A stretch of DNA of 64,000 bases, from the NCBI RefSeq assembly GCF_001653335.1, contig NZ_CP015079.1:3038001-3102000 (forward strand). Reading direction: 5' to 3'. Position 1 is the first letter of the stretch. The number at the start of each line of letters is the position of its first letter. This document shows, in pieces, positions 44,128-50,817 of the stretch. Under the pieces are notes generated by a model. It did no database searches. It was given only the letters and a program-made list of their open reading frames with translations, and was not told where the DNA came from. The translations under genes and the position numbers were made by a program. The stretch is from Nocardioides dokdonensis FR1436. GTDB taxonomy: Bacteria > Actinomycetota > Actinomycetes > Propionibacteriales > Nocardioidaceae.

Positions 44128-44427
44128 ATGGCCGGCGGGATGAACAAGCGGGGGAGCGGGGTGCCGCTCGGTGAGCGTCGCCGCAGCGACCGGCCGCCCG
44201 CGGCCGCGCCTGCGCGTCGTACCCCGACGTCCCCGTGCCCGGCCCGGCACTGCTGGGTGGGCGACCCCCTCGACGCGGAGGGGGAGAAGCGGCCGGGGCT
44301 CCTGCTGGAGTGGCGACAGGGCCCGGACGGCTGGCAGGGCCTGGTGGTGTACGCCGCTCATGTGCGGCCCGGCTCGTGGGGCCTGGTGCAGGAGTGGCTG
44401 CCCAGCTCCAGCCTCATCCCGCTGTGA
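44128..44427 (+). CDS. small SOS-box protein of unknown function
   Basis: Protein of 99 residues. The N-terminal ~40 are basic, proline-rich and probably disordered. The rest forms a compact conserved-looking domain: ARHCWVGDPLDAEGEKRPG, LLLEWRQGPDGWQGLVVYAA, GSWGLVQEWLPSSSLIPL. GGAGG is 8 bases before the ATG, so translation is well supported. A perfect LexA box lies immediately upstream. The look recalls small proteins encoded near ImuB/DnaE2 mutasome genes of actinobacteria, but I cannot confirm that. No enzyme motif is visible. Confidence 0.75.
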   Translation: MAGGMNKRGSGVPLGERRRSDRPPAAAPARRTPTSPCPARHCWVGDPLDAEGEKRPGLLLEWRQGPDGWQGLVVYAAHVRPGSWGLVQEWLPSSSLIPL

Positions 44428-44433
44428 GGATGC

Positions 44434-45027
44434 TCAGCGGCGCCGGGACCGCTCGCAGGGCGGGATCTGGGTCCAGCGCAGCGAGCGCACCGGACTGGCG
44501 TCGTGAGGAGTCCGCAGGCGCACCCGGACCCGCTGGGTGACCAGGCGACCCGTGGTCGAGACCCGGGCCAGCGGCGTGGCGCGCCCCGGGCGCACCCACG
44601 GGCTGCGTGCGCCACCGTTCCACGGGAGCGAGTACGCGCGGTCCTTGAACGAGACCTCGGCGCGACGCAACCGCTTGTCGTGGGCGTTGCGCAGCCGCAG
44701 CACGATGCGCCGGAAGCCGTGGCTCTTCGGCGGGCGACACCCCTCGAGGACCGCGCGCCGGTAGGTCGTCAGGCGGGACCAGCTGCGCGGCCGGTGGGTC
44801 CGCTTCTTCTTGCCATTCGACTTCCGGCCCCACACCTGGTCGTTCGCGCCCCGGCTGGTCGACCCCTGGCTGGTCGACCCCTGGCTCGTCGACACCTGGC
44901 TGGAGGGGGCTGCGGAGACGCTCGAGACCTCGCGAGGGGCGGCGGCCGTGCTCGTGGGTGCGAGGGTCAGCGCGAGGGTGGCGGTGGTCGCCGCCGCGGC
45001 GGCGCGCAGGGCGGAGGTCGTCGGCAC
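44434..45027 (-). CDS. small secreted basic protein, paralogue B
   Basis: Protein of 197 residues with an alanine-rich export signal ending near APTSTAAA. A Ser/Thr/Gln linker with STSQG repeats precedes a domain that matches paralogue A: TYRRAVLEGCRPPKSHGF, VLRLRNAHDKRLRRAEVSFK, ARVSTTGRLVTQRVRVRLRT and IPPC near the end. Shared cysteines and Arg/Lys-rich strands suggest the same fold. GTG at 45027 fits the signal. Its stop is 6 bases from that of the SOS-box protein. Function unknown. Confidence 0.7.
   Translation of the reverse strand: MPTTSALRAAAAATTATLALTLAPTSTAAAPREVSSVSAAPSSQVSTSQGSTSQGSTSRGANDQVWGRKSNGKKKRTHRPRSWSRLTTYRRAVLEGCRPPKSHGFRRIVLRLRNAHDKRLRRAEVSFKDRAYSLPWNGGARSPWVRPGRATPLARVSTTGRLVTQRVRVRLRTPHDASPVRSLRWTQIPPCERSRRR
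44853..44903 (-). repeat. 15-bp tandem repeat in the secreted-protein linker
   Basis: Units GGCTGGTCGACCCCT twice and GGCTCGTCGACACCT once (plus strand), then a partial copy. They encode the in-frame STSQG-type linker of paralogue B. Confidence 0.85.
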
Positions 45028-45320
45028 GAGGTCACGGTAGTCCGCCCTGTGACTGCTGGGACGTATGTGACTGCTGTGTCGTTCGTGAGGTCTGTCGGCC
45101 GTGCCGGGCAGGCGCTCTGACCCGTCTCCGGCGGGGACACGCCGGAGACGGCCGGGAGAGCGCCCAGGACCGCGACCACCGGGACGTTGTGGGCGACGGC
45201 GTCGAGACGATGGTGCCTGCTCGGCGTGAAGGGTGCAGGAAGTTGAGGCATCTCGCACGGCGTCCAGGGTGAAATGTGGAGAGCTGTCCAGACGGGTCGG
45301 TCTGGGGGCCTCGTCGGAGG
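45028..45320. other. intergenic stretch with a strong hairpin
   Basis: About 290 bases between two minus-strand genes without a convincing ORF. It holds a perfect 11-bp stem (CCGTCTCCGGC 45122-45132 / GCCGGAGACGG 45141-45151, 8-base loop), a possible terminator for the cupin transcript. The rest probably carries the promoter of paralogue B. Confidence 0.5.
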
Positions 45321-45653
45321 TCAGCCGGAGAGGGAGACGGTGAGCAGGACGACGGCGTCCTGGAGGGCCTCGAGGTCGTGGCGGACCGGCGGGATCACCA
45401 CGTGGTCCCCGGTGCGCGCCTCGACCTGGTCGTCGCCGGCGTGCAGGACCACGGTCCCGTGGATGACCTGCAGGGTGGCCTCGCCGGGGCTCTCGTGCTC
45501 ACCGAGACGGTGTCCGGCAGTGAGGGCGATCAGGGTCTGGCGCAGCGAGTGGCCCTGGCCGCCGTGCATGGTCACGGCGCTGCGGCCGGCGGTGGCTCCC
45601 GCGGCCTTGGCGAGGTGTTCGTGGCCGAGCGTGGTCAACGAAGTGGCGTTCAT
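45321..45653 (-). CDS. cupin-domain protein
   Basis: Single small cupin, 110 residues. Motif 1 region is LGEHESPGEATLQVIHGTVVLHAG and motif 2 TGDHVVIPPVRHDLEALQDAVVLL. Histidines in HESPGE and RHDLEA could bind a metal. Frame choice is supported by motif order and by the stop/start context; the longer minus-strand frames upstream are shadows of the DUF222 gene. Likely a ligand sensor or stress-related cupin; no reaction can be assigned. Confidence 0.8.
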   Translation of the reverse strand: MNATSLTTLGHEHLAKAAGATAGRSAVTMHGGQGHSLRQTLIALTAGHRLGEHESPGEATLQVIHGTVVLHAGDDQVEARTGDHVVIPPVRHDLEALQDAVVLLTVSLSG

Positions 45654-45754
45654 GGCGCCATCCTGCCCGTGCGGATGGTCCTGCGTCAGGGGTCGCCGGG
45701 CAGGGAGCGAGGGGACCTTGGTCCTGTCCACAGATCCGCGCCAGGCCCTTCTCC

Positions 45755-45770
45755 TCGAACTGGCGTTCGA
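45755..45770. promoter_or_regulatory. perfect LexA (SOS) box before the DUF222/HNH gene
   Basis: TCGAACTGGCGTTCGA matches the SOS consensus exactly. A -10 element TAAAAT (45772-45777) follows at once and ends 6 bases before the ATG at 45784, so the box fills the promoter spacer and the mRNA is probably leaderless. Confidence 0.9.
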
Positions 45771-45783
45771 GTAAAATGCGTAC

Positions 45784-47097
45784 ATGATCGAGACCGACAG
45801 CCACGGGCAGCCTCTCGAGGTCGACGACCTCGAGGGTGACTGGTTGCTGGACTTCGCGCACGAGGCGGAGGCCGAGTCCCGCAAGGCCGAGCGGCGTCGG
45901 ATGCGGGTCGTGCTGCGCTGGTGCGAGACGCACGTGGCGGTCGACGACGACCACCGGTTGTCGTGGGGCGAGCAGGAGCGGGTCTGGGACTGCGACGCCT
46001 GGATCGGTGGAGAGGGGGTGCCGGCGGTGGCGGAGTTCGCCGCCGAGCCGCTGGCTGCGGCGATGCGGATGTCGCCGGCCGCGACCACGGCGCTGATGGC
46101 CGATGCGCTGGAGCTGCGGCACCGGCTGCCGCAGATCCATGCCCGGGTCGAGCGGCTCGAGTCCACCTTGTGGCGGGCCAGGCGGGTCGCGAAGGCCACC
46201 CAGTCGTTGTCGCCCGAGGCTGCTGCGCACGTCGATGCGACGCTGGCGCCGGTCGTGGACTCGGTCGGTGCGACCCGCATCGACCGGGCGGTGGCCGAGG
46301 CGGTCGCGCTCTTCGAGCCCGAGACGCTCGAGGAGGCGGAGGAGTCGCAGACGAAGTCGTGGGGCGTGAGCCTGCAGCACCACCGCCCCGACACCTCGGT
46401 CTCGGGACAGTGGGGCGGCACCTCGTGGCTCTCGATCACCGGTGACACCCCCACGTTGCAGCGGCTGCACGACCTGATCCTCGACACCACCCAGCCCGCC
46501 ACCGGCCCCGAGGCCGAGCCGGACCTCGGCCTCGGCGTACGCCAGATCCGGGCGCTGGCTGCAGTCCTCGACGGGCTCGGTGTGCCCCGCCCCCGGGTCC
46601 GGCTCAACATCGACATCAGCGCCGAGGACCTCACCGACCACGACAGCGCGGACACCGCAGGTGGAGTGGGCACGGTCCAGGGCCTGGGGCCCGCGACGCT
46701 GGCCAAGATCCGCGACTGGCTCGCCGGCGCCCAGGTCAGCGTGCTCCCGGTCCTGGACATGGCCCGCACCGACTCCGTCGACGCCCACGACCCGCCCCGG
46801 TGGATGCACGAGCTGGTCACCCGCCGCGACACCCACTGCGTCTTCCCGTTCTGCGACGTCCCCGCCAGCCGCTGCGACCTCGACCACATCGAGCCCTACG
46901 TCCACCCCGACGACGGCGGCCCACCCGGCCAGACCCATCCAGGCAACCTCGCGCCGGCCTGCCGCCACCACCACCGCGCCAAGACCATCGACGCGTGGAG
47001 CTACGAGCGCACCGAGCACGGCGACTACCTCTGGACCAGCCCCACCGGGCAGGTCTACGCCGTCACCCGGCACGGCACGCTCGAGCTCAGGTCCTGA
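45784..47097 (+). CDS. DUF222 / HNH endonuclease-domain protein (13E12 repeat family type)
   Basis: Protein of 437 residues with an N-terminal helical DUF222 domain and a C-terminal HNH nuclease motif. C352 and C357 (HCVFPFCD) begin the zinc-binding half, and RCDLDHIEPY plus GNLAPACRHHHRAKT give the HNH core with further ligands. Such 13E12-type proteins are abundant in actinobacteria, and some in M. tuberculosis belong to the LexA regulon. Here too a perfect LexA box and -10 directly precede the start. Unlike degenerate copies, all nuclease residues appear present. Target DNA unknown. Confidence 0.88.
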   Translation: MIETDSHGQPLEVDDLEGDWLLDFAHEAEAESRKAERRRMRVVLRWCETHVAVDDDHRLSWGEQERVWDCDAWIGGEGVPAVAEFAAEPLAAAMRMSPAATTALMADALELRHRLPQIHARVERLESTLWRARRVAKATQSLSPEAAAHVDATLAPVVDSVGATRIDRAVAEAVALFEPETLEEAEESQTKSWGVSLQHHRPDTSVSGQWGGTSWLSITGDTPTLQRLHDLILDTTQPATGPEAEPDLGLGVRQIRALAAVLDGLGVPRPRVRLNIDISAEDLTDHDSADTAGGVGTVQGLGPATLAKIRDWLAGAQVSVLPVLDMARTDSVDAHDPPRWMHELVTRRDTHCVFPFCDVPASRCDLDHIEPYVHPDDGGPPGQTHPGNLAPACRHHHRAKTIDAWSYERTEHGDYLWTSPTGQVYAVTRHGTLELRS

Positions 47098-47187
47098 GCT
47101 TCCCCTCGTCTGCTCGACCCTCGGCGTTCGAAGGCAGTGTCTGTCAGGCTCTGGACCCCGGGCTACTGCGGTGGTACGACGGAAGGC

Positions 47188-48126
47188 ATGACGAGACTCG
47201 AGAGTGGCCAACTCCTTGCCGAGCTCGAGCCGACGGTGGCGGACAACCTCAACCGGCACCTGGGCCTGGCCGACGAGTGGATGCCCCACGAGTACGTCCC
47301 GTGGAGCCTGGGCCGCGACTTCGCCGACCTGGGTGGGGAGCCCTGGGAGAGCGCCCAGTCGCAGCTCTCACCGATCGCGCGGACCGCGCTCGAGGTCAAC
47401 CTGCTCACCGAGGACAACCTGCCCAGCTATCACCGCGAGGTGGACCGCGCCTTCGGCCGTGACAGCGCCTGGGGCACCTGGGTCAACCGGTGGACGGCCG
47501 AGGAGGGCCGACACGCCTTCTGCATCCGGGACTACCTGCTCGTCACTCGCGGCGTCGATCCGAACGAGCTCGAGCGGGCCCGGATGGAGACGATGGAGCT
47601 CGGCTACGACACCCAGGACAAGGCGCTGCTCAACGTGTGCGCCTACGTGTCCTTCCAGGAGCTGGCGACCCGTGTCTCGCACCGCAACACCGGCCGCTAC
47701 ACGGAGGAGCCGATCGCCGAGAAGCTCCTCACCCGGGTGGCCAAGGACGAGAACCTGCACATGATCTTCTACCGCAACATCGTGCAGGCCGCGCTCGAGC
47801 TCGCCCCGGACCAGACGATGCGTGCGATCACCGACGAGGTGCTCGACTTCCAGATGCCCGGCAACATCATCCCCGGCTTCAGTCGCAAGGCCGTTCAGAT
47901 GGCCAAGGCCGGGATCTACGACCTCCGGATCCACCACGACGACATCGTCAGCCCGTTGCTGCGGCAGTGGGGTGTCTTCGAGGTCGAGGGGTTGCAGGCC
48001 GAGGGTGAGAAGGCGCGCGACGAGCTCGCCGCCGCCGTGGCTGCCCTCGACGCCGAGGCCGCTCGGTTCGTCGAGCGACGAGACGAGGTCGCGGCCCGCA
48101 AGGCGGCCCGCCAGGCGGACGCCTGA
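47188..48126 (+). CDS. desA: acyl-ACP desaturase
   Basis: Soluble diiron desaturase of 312 residues that introduces a double bond into acyl-ACP. Ligand motifs are TEDNLPSYH, WTAEEGRHAF and KDENLHMIFYR, i.e. two E-x-x-H type pairs plus single glutamates. It resembles the DesA-type proteins of mycobacteria. ATG at 47188 is used although the SD-like GGAAGG ends only 1 base before it. A hairpin follows at 48143. Confidence 0.9.
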   Translation: MTRLESGQLLAELEPTVADNLNRHLGLADEWMPHEYVPWSLGRDFADLGGEPWESAQSQLSPIARTALEVNLLTEDNLPSYHREVDRAFGRDSAWGTWVNRWTAEEGRHAFCIRDYLLVTRGVDPNELERARMETMELGYDTQDKALLNVCAYVSFQELATRVSHRNTGRYTEEPIAEKLLTRVAKDENLHMIFYRNIVQAALELAPDQTMRAITDEVLDFQMPGNIIPGFSRKAVQMAKAGIYDLRIHHDDIVSPLLRQWGVFEVEGLQAEGEKARDELAAAVAALDAEAARFVERRDEVAARKAARQADA

Positions 48127-48142
48127 GACCAGAAATGTCGAA

Positions 48143-48170
48143 AGGCCGGCATCCTGTCGGAAACCGGCCT
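48143..48170. terminator. hairpin between desaturase and tRNA genes
   Basis: AGGCCGG / CCGGCCT with a 14-base loop, 17 bases after the desaturase stop and 20 bases beyond the 3' end of the minus-strand tRNA-Val. It could terminate both transcripts. Confidence 0.5.
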
Positions 48171-48190
48171 CTGACCTGCAGTGGAACTGG

Positions 48191-48262
48191 TGGGCGATAC
48201 TGGGTTTGAACCAGTGACCTCTTCCGTGTCAAGGAAGCGCGCTACCGCTGCGCCAATCGCCC
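48191..48262 (-). tRNA. tRNA-Val (GAC)
   Basis: Folds as a full cloverleaf: acceptor GGGCGAT/ATCGCCC with discriminator A, anticodon loop TTGACAC giving GAC, T-loop TTTGAACC. CCA is not encoded. First at the 3' end of a minus-strand Gly-Cys-Val cluster. Confidence 0.95.
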
Positions 48263-48263
48263 G

Positions 48264-48334
48264 AGGTGGAGACGGGATTTGAACCCGTGTAGACGGATTT
48301 GCAGTCCGTTGCCTCGCCTCTCGGCCACTCCACC
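48264..48334 (-). tRNA. tRNA-Cys (GCA)
   Basis: Acceptor GGTGGAG/CTCCACC with U discriminator, anticodon loop CTGCAAA giving GCA, T-loop TTCAAATC. One base separates it from tRNA-Val, so they are processed from one transcript. Confidence 0.95.
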
Positions 48335-48366
48335 AAGGAGGTCTAACCAAGAGAGAGACCTCTCCG

Positions 48367-48439
48367 AGCGGACGACGAGGCTCGAACTCGCGACCTCAAC
48401 CTTGGCAAGGTTGCGCTCTACCAACTGAGCTACGTCCGC
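48367..48439 (-). tRNA. tRNA-Gly (GCC)
   Basis: Acceptor GCGGACG/CGTCCGC with U discriminator, anticodon loop TTGCCAA giving GCC, T-loop TTCGAGCC. First gene of the minus-strand tRNA cluster. Confidence 0.95.
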
Positions 48440-48556
48440 TTGCCGCCTGGGGTTTCCCCTGGGCTGCGAAAGGAACATTAGCGGAACCCCCAGGTCGCGC
48501 CAAATCAGGGTCCGGTTCGCGTGGCGTGGCGCCTCCTGCGGCCTACAGTGAGCGCC

Positions 48557-49405
48557 GTGCGCGCCTGGGTGAACGGACAACTCCTCGCTGATGCCCACCA
48601 GCCGGTGGTGCAGGTCAGCGACCACGGCTTCACGGTGGGGGACGGGGTGTTCGAGGCCGTCAAGGTCGTCGACGGCCGGCCCTTCGCCCTGGACCGCCAC
48701 CTCGCCCGGCTGCTGAGCAGCACCGCGGGGATGGGCCTGCCGCTGCCGGACGAGGACGCCGTCCGCCGTGGGGTCGACGCGGTCCTCGCCGCGGAGCACC
48801 TGACCCTCGGGCGTCTGCGCATCACCGTGACCGGGGGACCGGCGCCGCTGGGGTCCGGGCGAGGGGACGCTGCGCCGACGATCGCGGTCGTCGCCGCGCC
48901 GATGCCGCCGGCCGCGTCCTCGGCCCGCGTCGCGACCGTGCCGTGGCCGCGCAACGAGCGCGGCGCCCTCGCGGGCCTCAAGACCACGTCGTACGGCGAG
49001 AACGTGGTGGCGCTGGCCGAGGCCAGGCGCCGCGGTGCCGACGAGGCCGTCTTCGCCAACCTGGCCGGCCACCTCTGCGAGGGCACCGGCTCCAACGTCT
49101 TCTACGCCGTCGGCGGCGAGCTCCGGACCCCGACGCTGGCCAGCGGCTGCCTGGCCGGGGTGACCCGAGCGCTCGTCCTCGAGTGGGTGGGTGCCCGCGA
49201 GGTCGACGAGCCGATCGAGGTGCTGCTGCAGGCTGACGAGGTCTTCCTGGCCTCCACCACCCGCGACGTGCAGCCCGTCTCGCACTGGGACGAGCGTGAC
49301 CTGGGGGAGCCGGGCCCGCTGACCCGGGCCGCGGCCCGCGTGTGGCGCGAGCGGGAGGCCGAGGTGCTGCGGAGCCGGGGTCCGGATGCGGGCCCTTCCC
49401 GGTGA
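48557..49405 (+). CDS. pabC: class IV aminotransferase, aminodeoxychorismate lyase-like
   Basis: PLP fold-type IV enzyme of 282 residues. VSDHGFTVGDGVFEAVKVV opens the domain, RLRITVTGGPAPLGSG follows, GLKTTSYGENVVALAEA carries the PLP lysine, and EGTGSNVFYAVGGELRTPTLASGCLAGVTR the cofactor phosphate region. Best fit is 4-amino-4-deoxychorismate lyase in folate synthesis; a branched-chain or D-amino-acid transaminase is less likely given length and no partner genes. GTG at 48557 is preferred; GTG at 48548 is possible. It lies between the two tRNA-Val genes. Confidence 0.8.
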   Translation: MRAWVNGQLLADAHQPVVQVSDHGFTVGDGVFEAVKVVDGRPFALDRHLARLLSSTAGMGLPLPDEDAVRRGVDAVLAAEHLTLGRLRITVTGGPAPLGSGRGDAAPTIAVVAAPMPPAASSARVATVPWPRNERGALAGLKTTSYGENVVALAEARRRGADEAVFANLAGHLCEGTGSNVFYAVGGELRTPTLASGCLAGVTRALVLEWVGAREVDEPIEVLLQADEVFLASTTRDVQPVSHWDERDLGEPGPLTRAAARVWREREAEVLRSRGPDAGPSR

Positions 49406-49445
49406 TGCGCTAAAGTCTGCGACCGCACCTCCGGGTGCACCAGCG

Positions 49446-49517
49446 GGGCGATTGGCGCAGTGGTAGCGCGCTTCGTTCACACCGAAGAGGTCACTGGTTC
49501 GAACCCAGTATCGCCCA
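49446..49517 (+). tRNA. tRNA-Val (CAC)
   Basis: Acceptor GGGCGAT/ATCGCCC with discriminator A, anticodon loop TTCACAC giving CAC, T-loop TTCGAACC. Nearly identical to the GAC isoacceptor at 48191 except in the anticodon arm. A -10-like TAAAGT lies at 49411 and a strong terminator follows. Confidence 0.95.
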
Positions 49518-49524
49518 CCGTATT

Positions 49525-49567
49525 GAACAGCCCCCGACCTGCGGAACGCGCAGGTCGGGGGCTGTTC
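49525..49567 (+). terminator. strong intrinsic terminator of tRNA-Val
   Basis: Perfect 19-bp stem (GAACAGCCCCCGACCTGCG and its complement) with loop GAACG, starting 8 bases after the tRNA. Confidence 0.88.
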
Positions 49568-49615
49568 TGCTTCGTGGCCCGCGCGGACTCATCGAGCTGC
49601 GCCGCCCGAGCGTAG

Positions 49616-49738
49616 GGCGACAGCGACCTCGAGCTGGAACAGGCGCCCGAGCCGACCACCCTGATCGGCACGTCCGTCGACGTCGCCCCCGATGAGGAGC
49701 CCGCCGGGGCAGCGTCGCCACGCCACCAGGCCGACTGA
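49616..49738 (+). pseudogene. gene remnant upstream of the amide module
   Basis: The 331-base gap between the tRNA and fmdB contains a coding-like stretch bounded by TAG at 49613 and TGA at 49736, with no start codon. It reads SDLELEQAPEPTTLIGTSVD... and looks like the C-terminus of a lost gene. Bases 49658-49729 match 52103-52174 at about 70 percent. No family recognised. The remainder (49739-49848) holds only the fmdB leader with a GAGGAG site. Confidence 0.4.
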
Positions 49739-49848
49739 TCAGGGAGCCTAGGGCGCGTCCTTACCTGGTTCTGGCGATGATCGGCCCCGGTGCCGGCTGT
49801 TAAGCCAGTGGATGCACGCATCCCGCGCACACCACGAGGAGCATCCTG

Positions 49849-50139
49849 ATGGCGACCTACGTCTACCGGTGCGACACCGACGGGCCGGTCGACGTCCCCC
49901 TGCCGATGGGGACCGCACCCTCGAGTCTCCCGTGCCCCCGGTGTGCCCGCGAGGCGGTCCGCCTCTTCTGCCCGCCCCGGGTGTCGACGGGCTCTCGCCG
50001 GATCGTCGAGGCGATCGACCGCGCCGAGCGGAGCCGAGACGCCCCGGAGGTGGTCACCAGGGTCCCGGGCGCCGGCGCACGTCGCCCGCCGGTAGCAACG
50101 GCGACGAACCCCCTCACCCGGCGACTGCCACGACCCTGA
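49849..50139 (+). CDS. FmdB-like zinc-ribbon protein
   Basis: Small protein (96 residues) resembling FmdB, the putative regulator encoded with formamidase. ATYVYRCDTDGPVDVPLPMG and LPCPRCAREAVRLFCPPR follow the family pattern. The second CxxC is intact (C29, C32) but the first has only C8, with DTD in place of the partner cysteine, so zinc binding may be altered. GAGGAG lies before the ATG. It is the first gene of the fmdB-amiS-fmdA set. Confidence 0.78.
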   Translation: MATYVYRCDTDGPVDVPLPMGTAPSSLPCPRCAREAVRLFCPPRVSTGSRRIVEAIDRAERSRDAPEVVTRVPGAGARRPPVATATNPLTRRLPRP

Positions 50140-50157
50140 GACACGGAGGTAGCGCAC

Positions 50158-50784
50158 ATGGGAATGGTCGGTCTGCTCTATGTGGGAGCGGTGCTCTTCA
50201 TCAACGGCCTGATGCTGCTCGGCTACGTCGAGGCGAGGTCCGCCGGACCACTGAACATCTTCGTCGGTCTGCTGCAGGTGGTGACCCCGACGTACCTGAT
50301 CTTCACCGCCAACGGTGACGGCGACGTCATCCTGGGCGCCTCGGGCCTGTACCTCTTCGGCTTCACCTACCTCTACGTCGCCTTCAACGTCCTCGGTGGG
50401 TTCGACGGCACCGGCCTCGGCTACTTCTCGCTCTTCGTGGCCGTGTGCGCCCTCGTCTACTCCGCGCTGAACTTCGGTCGGCTGGACGACAACGCCTTCG
50501 GTGTCATCTGGCTCTACTGGGCCTTCCTGTGGATGCTCTTCTTCCTGGTGCTCGGGCTCGGTCACGACGAGCTGGCGAGGTACACCGGAGCCGTCGCGGT
50601 GGTCCAGGGCTGGCTCACCGGGGTCGTGCCCGCCTTCCTGCTGATGACCGGCAGCTGGGCCGGCAACATCGACACCGCCGCCATCGTGCTCGCCGTGGCA
50701 GCGGTCGTGCTCTTCGGCGGCGCCTATCCCCGCTACCGGGGCCGCCCAGCCGCGCCAGTGCCCGCCACCGAGGCCACTCGCTGA
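50158..50784 (+). CDS. amiS: AmiS/UreI-family amide/urea channel
   Basis: Integral membrane protein of 208 residues with six helices. LLYVGAVLFINGLMLLGYV, TYLYVAFNVLGGFDGTGLGY and GVIWLYWAFLWMLFFLVLG match the acetamide/urea channel family, which lets small amides pass by diffusion. It lies 18 bases after fmdB and 33 before the amidase, so it most likely admits formamide or acetamide for FmdA. Confidence 0.9.
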   Translation: MGMVGLLYVGAVLFINGLMLLGYVEARSAGPLNIFVGLLQVVTPTYLIFTANGDGDVILGASGLYLFGFTYLYVAFNVLGGFDGTGLGYFSLFVAVCALVYSALNFGRLDDNAFGVIWLYWAFLWMLFFLVLGLGHDELARYTGAVAVVQGWLTGVVPAFLLMTGSWAGNIDTAAIVLAVAAVVLFGGAYPRYRGRPAAPVPATEATR

Positions 50785-50817
50785 CCCTCCAACACCCGCC
50801 CAAGAAAGGTTCCGACC

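Noticed and set aside
48191-49517. Integrated element at the tRNA cluster
   Set aside because: No integrase, no att-like repeat of a tRNA 3' end, and neighbours are housekeeping genes.
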